NCBI GenBank assembly: GCA_003243425.1
Contig: QFQP01000030.1
Location: forward strand, 30,591-94,590
Reading direction: 5' to 3'
Origin: Archangium gephyra
GTDB taxonomy: Bacteria; Myxococcota; Myxococcia; Myxococcales; Myxococcaceae
DNA length: 64,000 nt
This document shows, piece by piece, positions 52,364 through 60,434 of this stretch. The translations under genes were made by a program, and so were the position numbers. Below the pieces are notes generated by a model. That model did not search any database. It saw only the letters and a list, made by a program, of their open reading frames with translations, and was not told where the DNA came from. How positions within the stretch are numbered: position 1 is the stretch's first letter; every line of letters begins with the position of its first letter.

Positions 52364-53296
52364 TCAGAAAGCAGCGCGCAGGCTTTGAGGCAACACGATG
52401 CGCGTGATGCGGCGGTTCATCTTGTTGGCGAAGGGAAGTTCGTATGACGCGAGCAGGTCGCCCTCGTTGACCCAGAGCACTTCGGTCGAGAACGGGTTGT
52501 AGAGCTGGATGGCGCGGTTCTTCCCCGACGTACTCAGCTGGAGCATGACGACGAACAGCCGGTGGTCGCCAGCGCGCGCGCCAACGGCACAGGGCACGGG
52601 GATGCCGCGCGCCAACGCCCCGGCGGCAGACGAGACGGCCTCCTGCATCGACAACCCACCGGGGAGATCGACATCGTGTTCCTTCCAGGAGATCTGCAGC
52701 GAGCGCGTGGCCTCGCCGAGAATTCCCTCGAGGAACCGCGTGCCCTGCGAGCTGCCGAGGCTGTCGTCTTTCTTCGGAGGTGGAGGGCGGTTGGGCTGCA
52801 GCTCGTTCCAGTCGAGCGACTTCGGCCGCACGCCGGGCGACTCGGCTTCGAATGATTCGCTGGAACGTTTGCGTGAGAGCACCGCCACGAGCGGGTCGAT
52901 CATCGGCTCGTCGTTCAGGTGGCGCACCTTCACGGCCTGTCGCGGCGGCGGCGTGAAAGCGGGGGTGACTTCGTTGGGCTCGATGGTGCCGCCCTTGAGC
53001 TCGAAGGCGAAGAGCGGGTCGGCTTCGGCGCGCAGCAGTTGTGAGACCGTGTAGTCCTCGGGCGCGGTGTCGTGGAGCGTGCAGGCCTCGTATGCCTCTT
53101 CGTCACTCATCGCGCGGAGCTGATCGGCGAAGGCGTGGACTTCACCCGGCGTGTGGGCCGAAGCGACCGCGCGAAGAATCAACTCGCGTTGAAGGTCGGA
53201 GCCCGCGTCTTCGAGCAACTCGTTGAAGAGTACACGTGCCGTCGGCGGCCATTGATCGAGCTGGTCCTGCGCGTCTTCGGAGATGGGGTAGCTCAT
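52364..53296 (-). CDS. Cytosolic protein of unknown function
   Basis: A 310-residue protein with no signal peptide. The N-terminal half is helical (QLDQWPPTARVLFNELLED, ELILRAVASAHTPGEVHAF). A Pro/Ser-rich linker lies near 170-185 (QPNRPPPPKKDDSLGSSQG). The C-terminal part has alpha/beta pattern LSMQEAVSSAAGALARGIP, GDHRLFVVMLQLS and IQLYNPFSTEVLWVNEGD; G-H followed later by NPF recalls papain-fold C39-like domains, but no catalytic Cys is in the expected place, so this is not asserted. Coupled by ATGA to the short gene upstream. Confidence 0.6.
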   Translation of the reverse strand: MSYPISEDAQDQLDQWPPTARVLFNELLEDAGSDLQRELILRAVASAHTPGEVHAFADQLRAMSDEEAYEACTLHDTAPEDYTVSQLLRAEADPLFAFELKGGTIEPNEVTPAFTPPPRQAVKVRHLNDEPMIDPLVAVLSRKRSSESFEAESPGVRPKSLDWNELQPNRPPPPKKDDSLGSSQGTRFLEGILGEATRSLQISWKEHDVDLPGGLSMQEAVSSAAGALARGIPVPCAVGARAGDHRLFVVMLQLSTSGKNRAIQLYNPFSTEVLWVNEGDLLASYELPFANKMNRRITRIVLPQSLRAAF

Positions 53297-53655
53297 CTCT
53301 TGAGCGACTCCGTGGCGCGACGGACCGAAGCGACGACCGCTGCGGCGATGGCGAGCCGCTCGAAGTGCGAGACAAGCAACGGAACGTCGGCCTCGACCTT
53401 GAGCTTCTTCGACCAGCGCACCATCAAACTCGAGAGCGCGGGTGTGCCCGAGAACCGGTTGGCGGCGAGCTGCGTGAGTCGCAGCGCTGCTTCCGACACC
53501 CGAACGCCGTGGAGATCGCGCAGACCGACGACCAGGTCGCTCAGCAACTTGTTAGGCACCTGCGCGTTGCGCAGATCGTTGAGCTCTTCGATCAACACTT
53601 CGCCGTTCAACTCCCGGCTCGCGAACGGTGTCGAAGGTGTCTGGGCAGGCGGCAT
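53293..53655 (-). CDS. Small helical protein of unknown function
   Basis: A 120-residue soluble protein: FASRELNGEVLIEELNDLRN, NKLLSDLVVGLRDLHGVR, then SEAALRLTQLAANRFSG and RWSKKLKVEADVPLLVSHF are predicted helices. No family is recognised. The ATG at 53655 is not preceded by a good ribosome-binding site; a start further upstream is possible. Its stop overlaps the 310-residue protein's start, so the pair (with the OmpA gene) forms one transcript. Confidence 0.55.
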   Translation of the reverse strand: MPPAQTPSTPFASRELNGEVLIEELNDLRNAQVPNKLLSDLVVGLRDLHGVRVSEAALRLTQLAANRFSGTPALSSLMVRWSKKLKVEADVPLLVSHFERLAIAAAVVASVRRATESLKR

Positions 53656-54002
53656 GGAGCCACGATGGTACGACGAGTACGAAGGAGCGATGTGCGACTT
53701 CGGGTGGTGGCGCGGGCTGCAGTGGCGCGGGAACAAATCTTCAAACCGTGGCCATTGCGTTGGCAACCGCGTTGACGGCGGCCCGTGTCGCGGTGGGCAT
53801 CTGCATTATTCCGTCAGCGGTTCCATTTGCCGGCGCAGTGGTCGCTGCCGCACTCGCCATCAGCCTCGCCGTGGTCGCCGGGCTCTTTCTCGGGCTGATG
53901 GACCCACGCATCCGTCTCGAGACATGCATGGTCGCAGCTCGAAGCGTGACGACTCGTTCAAGTCGTCGCCGGCGCCGCCTGGAACTCCATGGGAGGCGCG
54001 CC
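53656..54002. other. 347-bp stretch with no assigned gene
   Basis: This gap separates the small helical gene (minus) from the frameshifted lipoprotein (plus). On the plus strand, a reading from GTG 53748 encodes a hydrophobic stretch (ALTAARVAVGICIIPSAVPF, AISLAVVAGLFLGLMD) with two possible membrane segments, then an Arg-rich run, and continues in frame into the lipoprotein. It could be a decayed small membrane protein. No clear ribosome-binding site precedes it. Confidence 0.35.
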
Positions 54003-54528
54003 GTGTACCGGACCCAACTGCTGATGCTGGCGTGCACCTTCGCCGGCTGCGTGACTCCGCGCGCAAGCGAACACATTCCTCTCTTTCAAGTCGTCGCCCC
54101 GGCGAACGTCGTTCGGCATGTGGCGTTGGTGGTGGTCGACGAACGGATACCCGGAGATTCGGGCGCGGCCGAGGACGTCCTTTCGAACGACATCGCGGCG
54201 CTGGTGCGCAATCGTATCGAACATGAACTCGCGCGGAACGGGGTCGTGGTCGACACGACCTCCACCCTCGACCCTTCGCGTCGAGCTCTGCGACTTCCGG
54301 TACCGATGGAGTCGACCAGCAGCGTTCGTCGAATCCCAGGCGAAGCCCGTCGCCCGGCTCCGACTGAGTTTCACGCGCGACCAGGATGAACGGTGGACAG
54401 CCACAGTCGTCGGGCAGGCGAGAGCGCGACTGGAAGCCGGTCGCAGCCGTGGCCGATCAACCGAACGCGCGCTCGATGACGCCCTTCGCGTTGCACATGA
54501 TCGCCGACTCTTCATCTCGCTCGACTGA
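54003..54528 (+). pseudogene. Lipoprotein gene with an apparent +1 frameshift
   Basis: Frame 1 starts at GTG 54003 (VYRTQLLMLACTFAGC, lipobox FAGC) and encodes PANVVRHVALVVVDERIPGD and DIAALVRNRIEHELARNGVV. Around 54285-54300 the coherent sequence moves one base on: frame 2 reads VELCDFRYRWSRPAAFVESQ, ARLRLSFTRDQDERWTATVV and ends RALDDALRVAHDRRLFISLD at 54528. Joined, they give a plausible 174-residue lipoprotein. A one-base insertion, a sequencing error, or a programmed shift could explain it. The original frame instead ends at 54389 with non-conserved-looking text. Confidence 0.6.
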
Positions 54529-56370
54529 TCAGCCGCCGAAGATCTTGCCGAGCGCGCCGCGCGCGATGAGCCCCGAAATGCCGAGCCACAACGCGAAGAG
54601 ACTCTCACCGGCCAACAAGCCGCCGCCGACGAGGCTGGTACCGCTCATGTCTTCCGGAAGTTCTTCCGCACCGGCCGGAGCGCTCGCGGGCTTCCGCAAC
54701 GAGTTCCACACCGACGACGCCACGCCGCCGAGGCCGAACCACAGCGACGACTCGAAGTCGACGAAGCCACCGAAGCTCGAGGCGTACGGAGACGCGATGA
54801 TCAACGCGTCGATGATGAAGTCAGCCGTCTTCGTGACGCCGTTCTTCTTCTTCCACGCCACGTACTTCTCGCTCTTGAAGATGACCTTGCGGGTCATCTC
54901 GATGACGAGGCCGACCACCACGCCGAGCCCCATCACGCCCAGCGTCTTGCTCTGGTCCTTCGACAACGTGTTGAGCACGCCGACGAACTTGTAGGTCATC
55001 GCGCTCTGCCAACCGCGCGCTTCGGTGAGGCGCAGCTCGGGGTGCTCGAACAGGTTCTTGTTCAACACCGGGAAGCCTTCGAGGAACACGCGCGTCATCA
55101 CCACCGCGATGAGCGCCCCCATCACGATGCCGATGACCTGAAAGCGGAACTGAATCTTGCGGTCCGACCCGAGCCGCCAGCCTGTCGAGCGGTCCTGCTG
55201 CATGTCGACGCCGACCGTGGTGCTGACGAGCAGAATCGAACCACCCATCAAGCCGATCAGCGGGTCACGAAGCCCGAGCAGCGCCATCAGCAGCACGGTC
55301 ACCACGAACGCCGACGAGATCGGGTTCTGATCGGTGATGCCGTACGAGATGCCGTTGATCATCATGAAGACGAACGCGAGCGCGACGGCCATCACCACCC
55401 AGCCCAGCGGCACGTTCAGCATCTGCGTCGCCACCACGCACAACGCGATGGCCCAGAACGCGACCCAGAGGATCAACGGCTTGATGCTGCTCTTCGCTTC
55501 ACCGGGAACCGCGGTCGTTCGCGCGGCACGGATCTTCGCGAGTGCGTCACGGCCGAGCAGCGAGAGGTCGACCACGGCGGCTCCGAGGATCGTCCCCAGC
55601 GCGAAGATGAAGCCGATCTTCCGGAACGGATCTCCTTCGTTGATGTACCCCTGACGAACGAGCCACGGCTCCATCGCCAGCCCAATCGCCCCGACGAGGA
55701 TCGCCGACACCGAGATGCGCGCGCCGACGATCATGCCGCCGCCGAAGGTCACCGCCGAGAACGACGAGGCCCACGTGAGCAGCAACCCCGGCTTCTCTTT
55801 CTGCTCACCGAACCAGTCCTGTACGCGCGCGACGATGATCGACAACCCGATGCCCGCGGCGATGCCACCGCCGAGCGTGGTCACGCTCTTCTTGAGCAAC
55901 CGCACGTCGGTCAACGCGCGGAGGATGTTGGCGACGGCAAGCCCGGACGGGTACGTCAACTTCAACTGGTCGACGAGGATCGGCGTGTAGAGCATGCCGA
56001 CGCCGACGCCGAACATGCCGATGCACAGGAAGTACGCGATGAGCGTGCCGAACGACGGCATCGGCATGCCCAGCCACACCATGGCCTGAATGAGCACGCC
56101 CATCGCCGCCATCGAGGCGACGGAGGCGGCCATGGTCTGCATGTAGTTGGCGCCGTGTTTGCCTTCCGGCCCGTAGAAGTACGTGACGGTCGACCCCAGA
56201 ATGCCCGCGAGCACCTGGCCACCGATGAAGAAGCCGAGCGCGAAGTTCATGTACGCGGCGGTGATTCCTCCCAGCGGGCCGAGAATCAGAATCGCGATGG
56301 CGGCGAGGAAGACGTAGTAGCCGACGCTCCCGATCGGCAGGAGTCGCGGCAACAGGCGCTGCTTTTCCAT
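54529..56370 (-). CDS. OPT-family oligopeptide/metal transporter
   Basis: A 613-residue inner-membrane protein with about 14-16 hydrophobic helices. GGITAAYMNFALGFFIGGQ, YPSGLAVANILRALTD and GGGMIVGARISVSAILVGAI match the OPT/YSL superfamily, whose members import oligopeptides or metal chelates with protons. It lies four bp after lpxI at the end of the lipid A operon, on the same strand. This linkage is unusual and may simply be cotranscription. The last residues (GLIARGALGKIFGG) lie against the frameshifted lipoprotein gene. Confidence 0.9.
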   Translation of the reverse strand: MEKQRLLPRLLPIGSVGYYVFLAAIAILILGPLGGITAAYMNFALGFFIGGQVLAGILGSTVTYFYGPEGKHGANYMQTMAASVASMAAMGVLIQAMVWLGMPMPSFGTLIAYFLCIGMFGVGVGMLYTPILVDQLKLTYPSGLAVANILRALTDVRLLKKSVTTLGGGIAAGIGLSIIVARVQDWFGEQKEKPGLLLTWASSFSAVTFGGGMIVGARISVSAILVGAIGLAMEPWLVRQGYINEGDPFRKIGFIFALGTILGAAVVDLSLLGRDALAKIRAARTTAVPGEAKSSIKPLILWVAFWAIALCVVATQMLNVPLGWVVMAVALAFVFMMINGISYGITDQNPISSAFVVTVLLMALLGLRDPLIGLMGGSILLVSTTVGVDMQQDRSTGWRLGSDRKIQFRFQVIGIVMGALIAVVMTRVFLEGFPVLNKNLFEHPELRLTEARGWQSAMTYKFVGVLNTLSKDQSKTLGVMGLGVVVGLVIEMTRKVIFKSEKYVAWKKKNGVTKTADFIIDALIIASPYASSFGGFVDFESSLWFGLGGVASSVWNSLRKPASAPAGAEELPEDMSGTSLVGGGLLAGESLFALWLGISGLIARGALGKIFGG

Positions 56371-56374
56371 TTCT

Positions 56375-57178
56375 TCAGTACCCCACGACGGAGAAGCCGA
56401 GCTTCAGCGCGTCAGAGAACAACAGCTCGGCGTCGAGCAGCACGGTCTTGCCGGCTTCGACGGCGAGCACCTTCGCGCCTGCCTCGCGCATCACTTCCAG
56501 CGTCACCGGGCCAGCCGCAGGCAGATCGAACCGAACGTCCTGCGTGGGCTTGCAACGCTTCACCACCACCCCACCGGGCCCACCGAACTGCCCCGCGCGA
56601 CGAATGCACGCGTCGGTGCCTTCGATGGCTTCCACCGCGAGCACCACGCCGTCTTTCACGACGACCGTCTGCCCGACGTCGACGGCGCCGAGCGCGGCGG
56701 CGACCTCTCGGCCGATCTCCACGTCGCGCTGCTGCGGGCCGGTGAGTGCGGGGCCCGCGAGGTGACCTTTCTGCGCCAGCACCGACTTCACGTAGTCGGT
56801 CGGCGCGACGATCTGCACACCCTTCGTCTCGAAGTACCTGGCGATGCCGCGGAGCAGCTCGTCGTCGCGGAACGTGCGCATGCCGGCGGCGATCTTCAAC
56901 ATGCCCACGTCGGGGCGGGCCTGCGTGAGCGAGCGAATGCGACCGACGCCGCCCGCCATCACCGCCTTCGAGACGCCCTTGTTCTTGAACGCCTTCACGA
57001 TGCCGTCGGCCTGCCCGACCTTCACCCACTGCATCGACGCCACGTGTGCGAGCAGCGACGCGTCGGCTTCGCCGTCGAGCGCGACCACGTGCACCTCGAG
57101 GCCCTGCGCCTTCGCGGCCTGCGAAAACAGAAACGGCAACCGACCGTTGCCAGCCAGCAGCCCGATGCGCTCGCTCAC
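56375..57178 (-). CDS. lpxI: UDP-2,3-diacylglucosamine diphosphatase LpxI
   Basis: A 267-residue protein of the LpxI (DUF1009) family: IGLLAGNGRLPFLFSQAAKA at the N-terminus, FKNKGVSKAVMAGGVGRI, FRDDELLRGIARYFETKG, VKDGVVLAVEAIEGTDACI, GGVVVKRCKPTQDVRFDLP and MREAGAKVLAVEAGKTVLLD. LpxI removes UMP from UDP-2,3-diacylglucosamine to give lipid X and is used in place of LpxH by alphaproteobacteria and others. It follows lpxA with an ATGA overlap. The lipid A synthase gene lpxB, often adjacent, is not here. Confidence 0.95.
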   Translation of the reverse strand: MSERIGLLAGNGRLPFLFSQAAKAQGLEVHVVALDGEADASLLAHVASMQWVKVGQADGIVKAFKNKGVSKAVMAGGVGRIRSLTQARPDVGMLKIAAGMRTFRDDELLRGIARYFETKGVQIVAPTDYVKSVLAQKGHLAGPALTGPQQRDVEIGREVAAALGAVDVGQTVVVKDGVVLAVEAIEGTDACIRRAGQFGGPGGVVVKRCKPTQDVRFDLPAAGPVTLEVMREAGAKVLAVEAGKTVLLDAELLFSDALKLGFSVVGY

Positions 57179-57948
57179 CGCGTGATGCCGCGCTTGCTGG
57201 ACGAGATGAAGTCGAGCAGCACCGCGACCTCCGGGTGCTCGCCCAGGCCCTCACGCAACTGCGAGAGCGCTTCGTTGAGGCCCATCTTCGAGCGGAAGAG
57301 CGTGCGGTACGCGTCCTTGATGCGCGCCTGCTGCTCGTCGGTGTAGCCGTGACGCTTCAGGCCGACCTGGTTCACGCCGGCCAGCTCCGCGCGGTCACCT
57401 TGCACGGTGCAGTACGGAGGCACGTCCATCACCACGATGGAACCGCCGGCGATGAACGCGTGATCACCGATGCGCGTGAACTGGTGCACGGCCGCGAGCG
57501 CGCCCAGGTGCACCCAGTTGCCGACCTCCACGTGCCCCGCCAGCGTCGCCGAGTTCGGGAAGATGTTGCCGTTCCCGATGATGCAGTCGTGCGCGACGTG
57601 CGTGTACGCCATGAACAGGTTCTGGTTCCCGATGCGCGTGATGCCGCCACCGCCGATGGTGCCGGTGTGCAGCGTGGTGAACTCACGAATGGTGTTCTCG
57701 TCGCCGATGACGAGCTTCGTTTCTTCGCCGTGGTACTTGAGGTCTTGCGGCGCCGCGCCCACCGACGCGAACTGGTAGATGCGGTTCTTCGCTCCGATGG
57801 TGGTGTCACCTTCGATGACGGCGTGGGGGCCGACCCAGGTACCGGCACCGAGCTTCACCTTCGCGCCGATGACCGCATACGGGCCCACCTCGGCGGTCGG
57901 GTCGATCTGCGCTCCCGGCGCGACGATGGCAGTCGGGTGAATGCTCAC
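57175..57948 (-). CDS. lpxA: Acyl-ACP:UDP-N-acetylglucosamine O-acyltransferase LpxA
   Basis: A 257-residue left-handed beta-helix acyltransferase: hexapeptide repeats from IHPTAIVAPGAQIDPTAEVG, GPHAVIEGDTTIGAKNRIYQ and FASVGAAPQDLKYHGEET, the catalytic His in AYTHVAHDCIIGNGN, and the C-terminal helix GLKRHGYTDEQQARIKDAY. It starts the lipid A pathway by adding a 3-hydroxyacyl chain to UDP-GlcNAc. The start is GTG 57948, overlapping the fabZ stop (GTGA); the longer upstream frame overlaps fabZ and is not used. Confidence 0.97.
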   Translation of the reverse strand: MSIHPTAIVAPGAQIDPTAEVGPYAVIGAKVKLGAGTWVGPHAVIEGDTTIGAKNRIYQFASVGAAPQDLKYHGEETKLVIGDENTIREFTTLHTGTIGGGGITRIGNQNLFMAYTHVAHDCIIGNGNIFPNSATLAGHVEVGNWVHLGALAAVHQFTRIGDHAFIAGGSIVVMDVPPYCTVQGDRAELAGVNQVGLKRHGYTDEQQARIKDAYRTLFRSKMGLNEALSQLREGLGEHPEVAVLLDFISSSKRGITR

Positions 57949-58403
57949 GGCGCCTCCTTCGGCACTTCGTTCTTGTTCACCGCCATCGCCAGGAAGTCGG
58001 CTTCGCACACCACCGCGCCGTCGACGGTGGCCACGCCGCGCTGCTTCCACAGCTTGCCCTTGCCCTTGATGACCTCGGCGGTGAGCACCAGCTTGTCGCC
58101 GGGCACCACGGGCTTGCGGAACTTCGCGTTGTCGATGCTCATCAAATAGATGATGAGGTCGTCGGGGTTGAGGCCGGTGCTCTTGTACGCGAGCAGCGCG
58201 CAGGCCTGCGCCAACGCTTCCAGTTGCAGCACGCCGGGCATCACCGGGTGACCGGGGAAGTGACCGTTGAAGAACTCTTCGTTGATGGTGACGTTCTTGT
58301 AGCCGACGAGCTTCTTGCCGACGTCGATCTCGGTGACGCGGTCCACGAGCAGGAACGGGTAGCGGTGCGCGAGCAGCTTCTGAATGTCCTTCACGTCCAT
58401 CAT
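57945..58403 (-). CDS. fabZ: 3-hydroxyacyl-ACP dehydratase FabZ
   Basis: A 152-residue hot-dog-fold dehydratase of normal FabZ length: LAHRYPFLLVDRVTEID, FNGHFPGHPVMPGVLQLEAL (catalytic His and, in the helix, Glu) and DNAKFRKPVVPGDKL. It dehydrates 3-hydroxyacyl-ACP, competing with LpxA and LpxD for the shared 3-hydroxyacyl-ACP pool, so its place between them couples fatty acid and lipid A synthesis. ATG 58403 overlaps the lpxD stop; a second ATG one codon later is equally possible. Confidence 0.97.
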   Translation of the reverse strand: MMDVKDIQKLLAHRYPFLLVDRVTEIDVGKKLVGYKNVTINEEFFNGHFPGHPVMPGVLQLEALAQACALLAYKSTGLNPDDLIIYLMSIDNAKFRKPVVPGDKLVLTAEVIKGKGKLWKQRGVATVDGAVVCEADFLAMAVNKNEVPKEAP

Positions 58404-59437
58404 GGCGTCTTGTCCTTCTCGAGCTGCGCGAGGCGCTTTTCGAGGTCACGGAGCTGCTTGTGCAGCTCGGGCAATTTCATCTGCACGACCGTCATGCGCA
58501 TGAAGTCGCGGTTGGGTATGGCGGGCGTTCCGAGGAACGTGTCGCCGTCGGGAATGTCGGTCATCACGCCGGCCTGGGCGCCGACCTTGGCGAGGTCGCC
58601 GATGCGCAGATGCCCCGCGACGCCGACCTGGCCCGCGAGCACCACGCCCTGACCGAGCTCGGTGGTGCCGGACAGACCGACCTGCGCGCAGAGAATCGAG
58701 AGCGGGCCGACCGTCGAGTTGTGACCGACCTGCACCAGGTTGTCGATCTTGGTGCCGTGACCGATGACCGTCTCACCGGTGGTCGCGCGGTCGATGCAGG
58801 CGCTGGCGCCGATCTCCACGTCGTCTCCGACGCGCACGATGCCAGCCTGCGGAATCTTCACGTGCGCCGGCACCGACATGTCCAACGCGAACCCGAAGCC
58901 GTCGGCGCCGATGACCGCGCTGGGGTGAATCAGGCACCGCGCGCCGACGAGGCACGCGTCCATCACGCTCACGTTCGCGGACAACACGGTGTTGGCGCCG
59001 ACGCGCGCGTTCTCACCGATGTAGACGCCGGGGAAGAGCACCGCGCCGGCGCCGATTTCTGCCCCGGCGCTCACGGTCGCGAAGTCCATCACCGTGGCGG
59101 TGGCGTCGACCTTCGCCGTGGGGTGCACGTTGGCGCGGGCACCGATGCCCGGCGCGTACTGCTTCGGTGGGTGAAAGGCCTGCCCGGCGCGCGCGAACGC
59201 AAGGTGCGGGTTGGCCACATAGATATAGGTGCGGGCTCCACGCGGCGGCGCGTCATCGGGAACGAAGACGACCCCGGCCTGCGAGGCCTCGAGCTGCGCC
59301 TTGTACTTCTTGTTTCCGTAGAACGAGGCGTGGGCGACGGTGGCGCGCTCGAGGCCCGACACGCCGGAGATCTGCAGGTCGGCGTCACCCTCGAGGCGGC
59401 CCCCGACCAGCGCTGCGAGTTCTGCGGCTGTCTTCAC
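58400..59437 (-). CDS. lpxD: UDP-3-O-(3-hydroxyacyl)glucosamine N-acyltransferase LpxD
   Basis: A 345-residue protein. The N-terminal uridine-binding domain shows AAELAALVGGRLEGDADLQI and HASFYGNKKYKAQL. A long hexapeptide-repeat beta-helix follows (GARANVHPTAKVDATATVM, IGAGAVLFPGVYIGENARVG, ADGFGFALDM), then GTKIDNLVQVGHNSTVGPL with the catalytic His, and a C-terminal helix (PELHKQLRDLEKRLAQLEK) for trimer assembly and ACP binding. It adds the second acyl chain in lipid A synthesis. ATG 59437 overlaps the OmpH gene stop. Confidence 0.97.
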   Translation of the reverse strand: MKTAAELAALVGGRLEGDADLQISGVSGLERATVAHASFYGNKKYKAQLEASQAGVVFVPDDAPPRGARTYIYVANPHLAFARAGQAFHPPKQYAPGIGARANVHPTAKVDATATVMDFATVSAGAEIGAGAVLFPGVYIGENARVGANTVLSANVSVMDACLVGARCLIHPSAVIGADGFGFALDMSVPAHVKIPQAGIVRVGDDVEIGASACIDRATTGETVIGHGTKIDNLVQVGHNSTVGPLSILCAQVGLSGTTELGQGVVLAGQVGVAGHLRIGDLAKVGAQAGVMTDIPDGDTFLGTPAIPNRDFMRMTVVQMKLPELHKQLRDLEKRLAQLEKDKTP

Positions 59438-60006
59438 TTCGTGGGCGCGTCCTTCGGCGCGTCTTTCGGTGCTTCTTTCGACGCCGGGAGCTTGATGCCC
59501 TTGACCGGGTACTTCTCGTTGTAGGTGCGCACCAGCTCGTTGGTGATGTCCATGCTGGGCAGCGCGTACACGAGCCCGGAATCAGTCTTCTCGAGCACCA
59601 CCGACAGGCCCTCACGCTGGGCGATGGACGCCACGATGGGATCCATCTTGTCGAAAATCTTCTTGAGCTCGATGCGCTCCTTTTCGACGAATTCCACCTG
59701 CAACTTCTGGCCCTTCTCGCTCATCTGCAGGAGCCGCTGCTGCAGCTCCTTCATCTTCTGAACGCGGACTTCTTCACTCATGGCGGCCGACTGGCGGTCC
59801 AGCACCATGCTGTCTTCACGCAGTTTCTTCTGCTCGCGGTCGACCTCGGCCTTCTTGGCGTCGATCTCGGACTTGAGCTTGTTCTTCGCCGAGATGCCCT
59901 CGCCGACCTCCGACAACGCGCGTTGGAGGTCGACGTACCCGAGCTTGAGTTCAGCCAGGGCGGCAGTCGCGGTGAGCAGCGTGAGGAGAATGGTCAGTCT
60001 TCGCAT
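59434..60006 (-). CDS. OmpH/Skp-family periplasmic chaperone
   Basis: A 190-residue protein with a signal (MRRLTILLTLLTATAALA). Mature KLGYVDLQRALSEVGEGISA is the Skp N-terminal strand and first helix, followed by long charged helices (AEVDREQKKLREDSMVLD, LLQMSEKGQKLQVEFVEKE) that form the tentacles, and ITNELVRTYNEKYPVK. Skp holds unfolded outer-membrane proteins. It heads the skp-lpxD-fabZ-lpxA-lpxI operon; bamA, which usually precedes it, is replaced here by a divergent response regulator. The tail has KEAPKD repeats. Confidence 0.92.
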   Translation of the reverse strand: MRRLTILLTLLTATAALAELKLGYVDLQRALSEVGEGISAKNKLKSEIDAKKAEVDREQKKLREDSMVLDRQSAAMSEEVRVQKMKELQQRLLQMSEKGQKLQVEFVEKERIELKKIFDKMDPIVASIAQREGLSVVLEKTDSGLVYALPSMDITNELVRTYNEKYPVKGIKLPASKEAPKDAPKDAPTK

Positions 60007-60053
60007 GGCGGAACCCCTTGGAAAAACGGGCGCACCCTACTATCAGCGCCAGC

Positions 60054-60434
60054 GTGGAAAAGCGCCGAATCCTCCTCATCGACGACAGCGAGATCACGCT
60101 GCAGATGGAGAAAGCCGTCCTCGAGGAACGTGGGTACGACGTTCGTGGCGCAGCCACATTGATGGAGTTCGAGCGGCTGCTCGCAGAGTTCAAGCCGAAC
60201 CTCATCCTCACCGACATTCACATGCCGGAAGCGACGGGCGCGGACATCTGCCGCACGTTGAAGAACGAGTACAACACGCAAGACATCCCCATCGTGTTGT
60301 TCAGCTCGCTCAACGACATCGAGCTCGAGAAGTTGGCGTCGCAGGTCGGCGCCGACGGGTACCTCTCGAAGTCGCACGGCCTGGAGGCCCTCGGTGAAAA
60401 GGTCGACGAGCTGGTGGAGAGCATCATCTGGTGA
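60054..60434 (+). CDS. Single-domain response regulator
   Basis: A 126-residue stand-alone receiver. MEKRRILLIDDSEITLQME contains the acidic pair, LILTDIHMPEATGADIC the phosphoacceptor Asp54, VLFSSLND the Ser/Thr switch and DGYLSKS the Lys. No output domain, so it signals through a partner as CheY-like proteins do. The GTG at 60054 begins the conserved fold; an upstream TTG (60018) is weaker. It is divergent from the Skp operon (47 bp) and overlaps the cytochrome gene by 41 bases. Confidence 0.92.
   Translation: MEKRRILLIDDSEITLQMEKAVLEERGYDVRGAATLMEFERLLAEFKPNLILTDIHMPEATGADICRTLKNEYNTQDIPIVLFSSLNDIELEKLASQVGADGYLSKSHGLEALGEKVDELVESIIW

Noticed and set aside
55042..56745. A 567-codon open frame opposite the OPT transporter
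   Set aside because: It has His/Arg/Asp-rich sequence with no domain, and the opposite strand is a clear membrane transporter.
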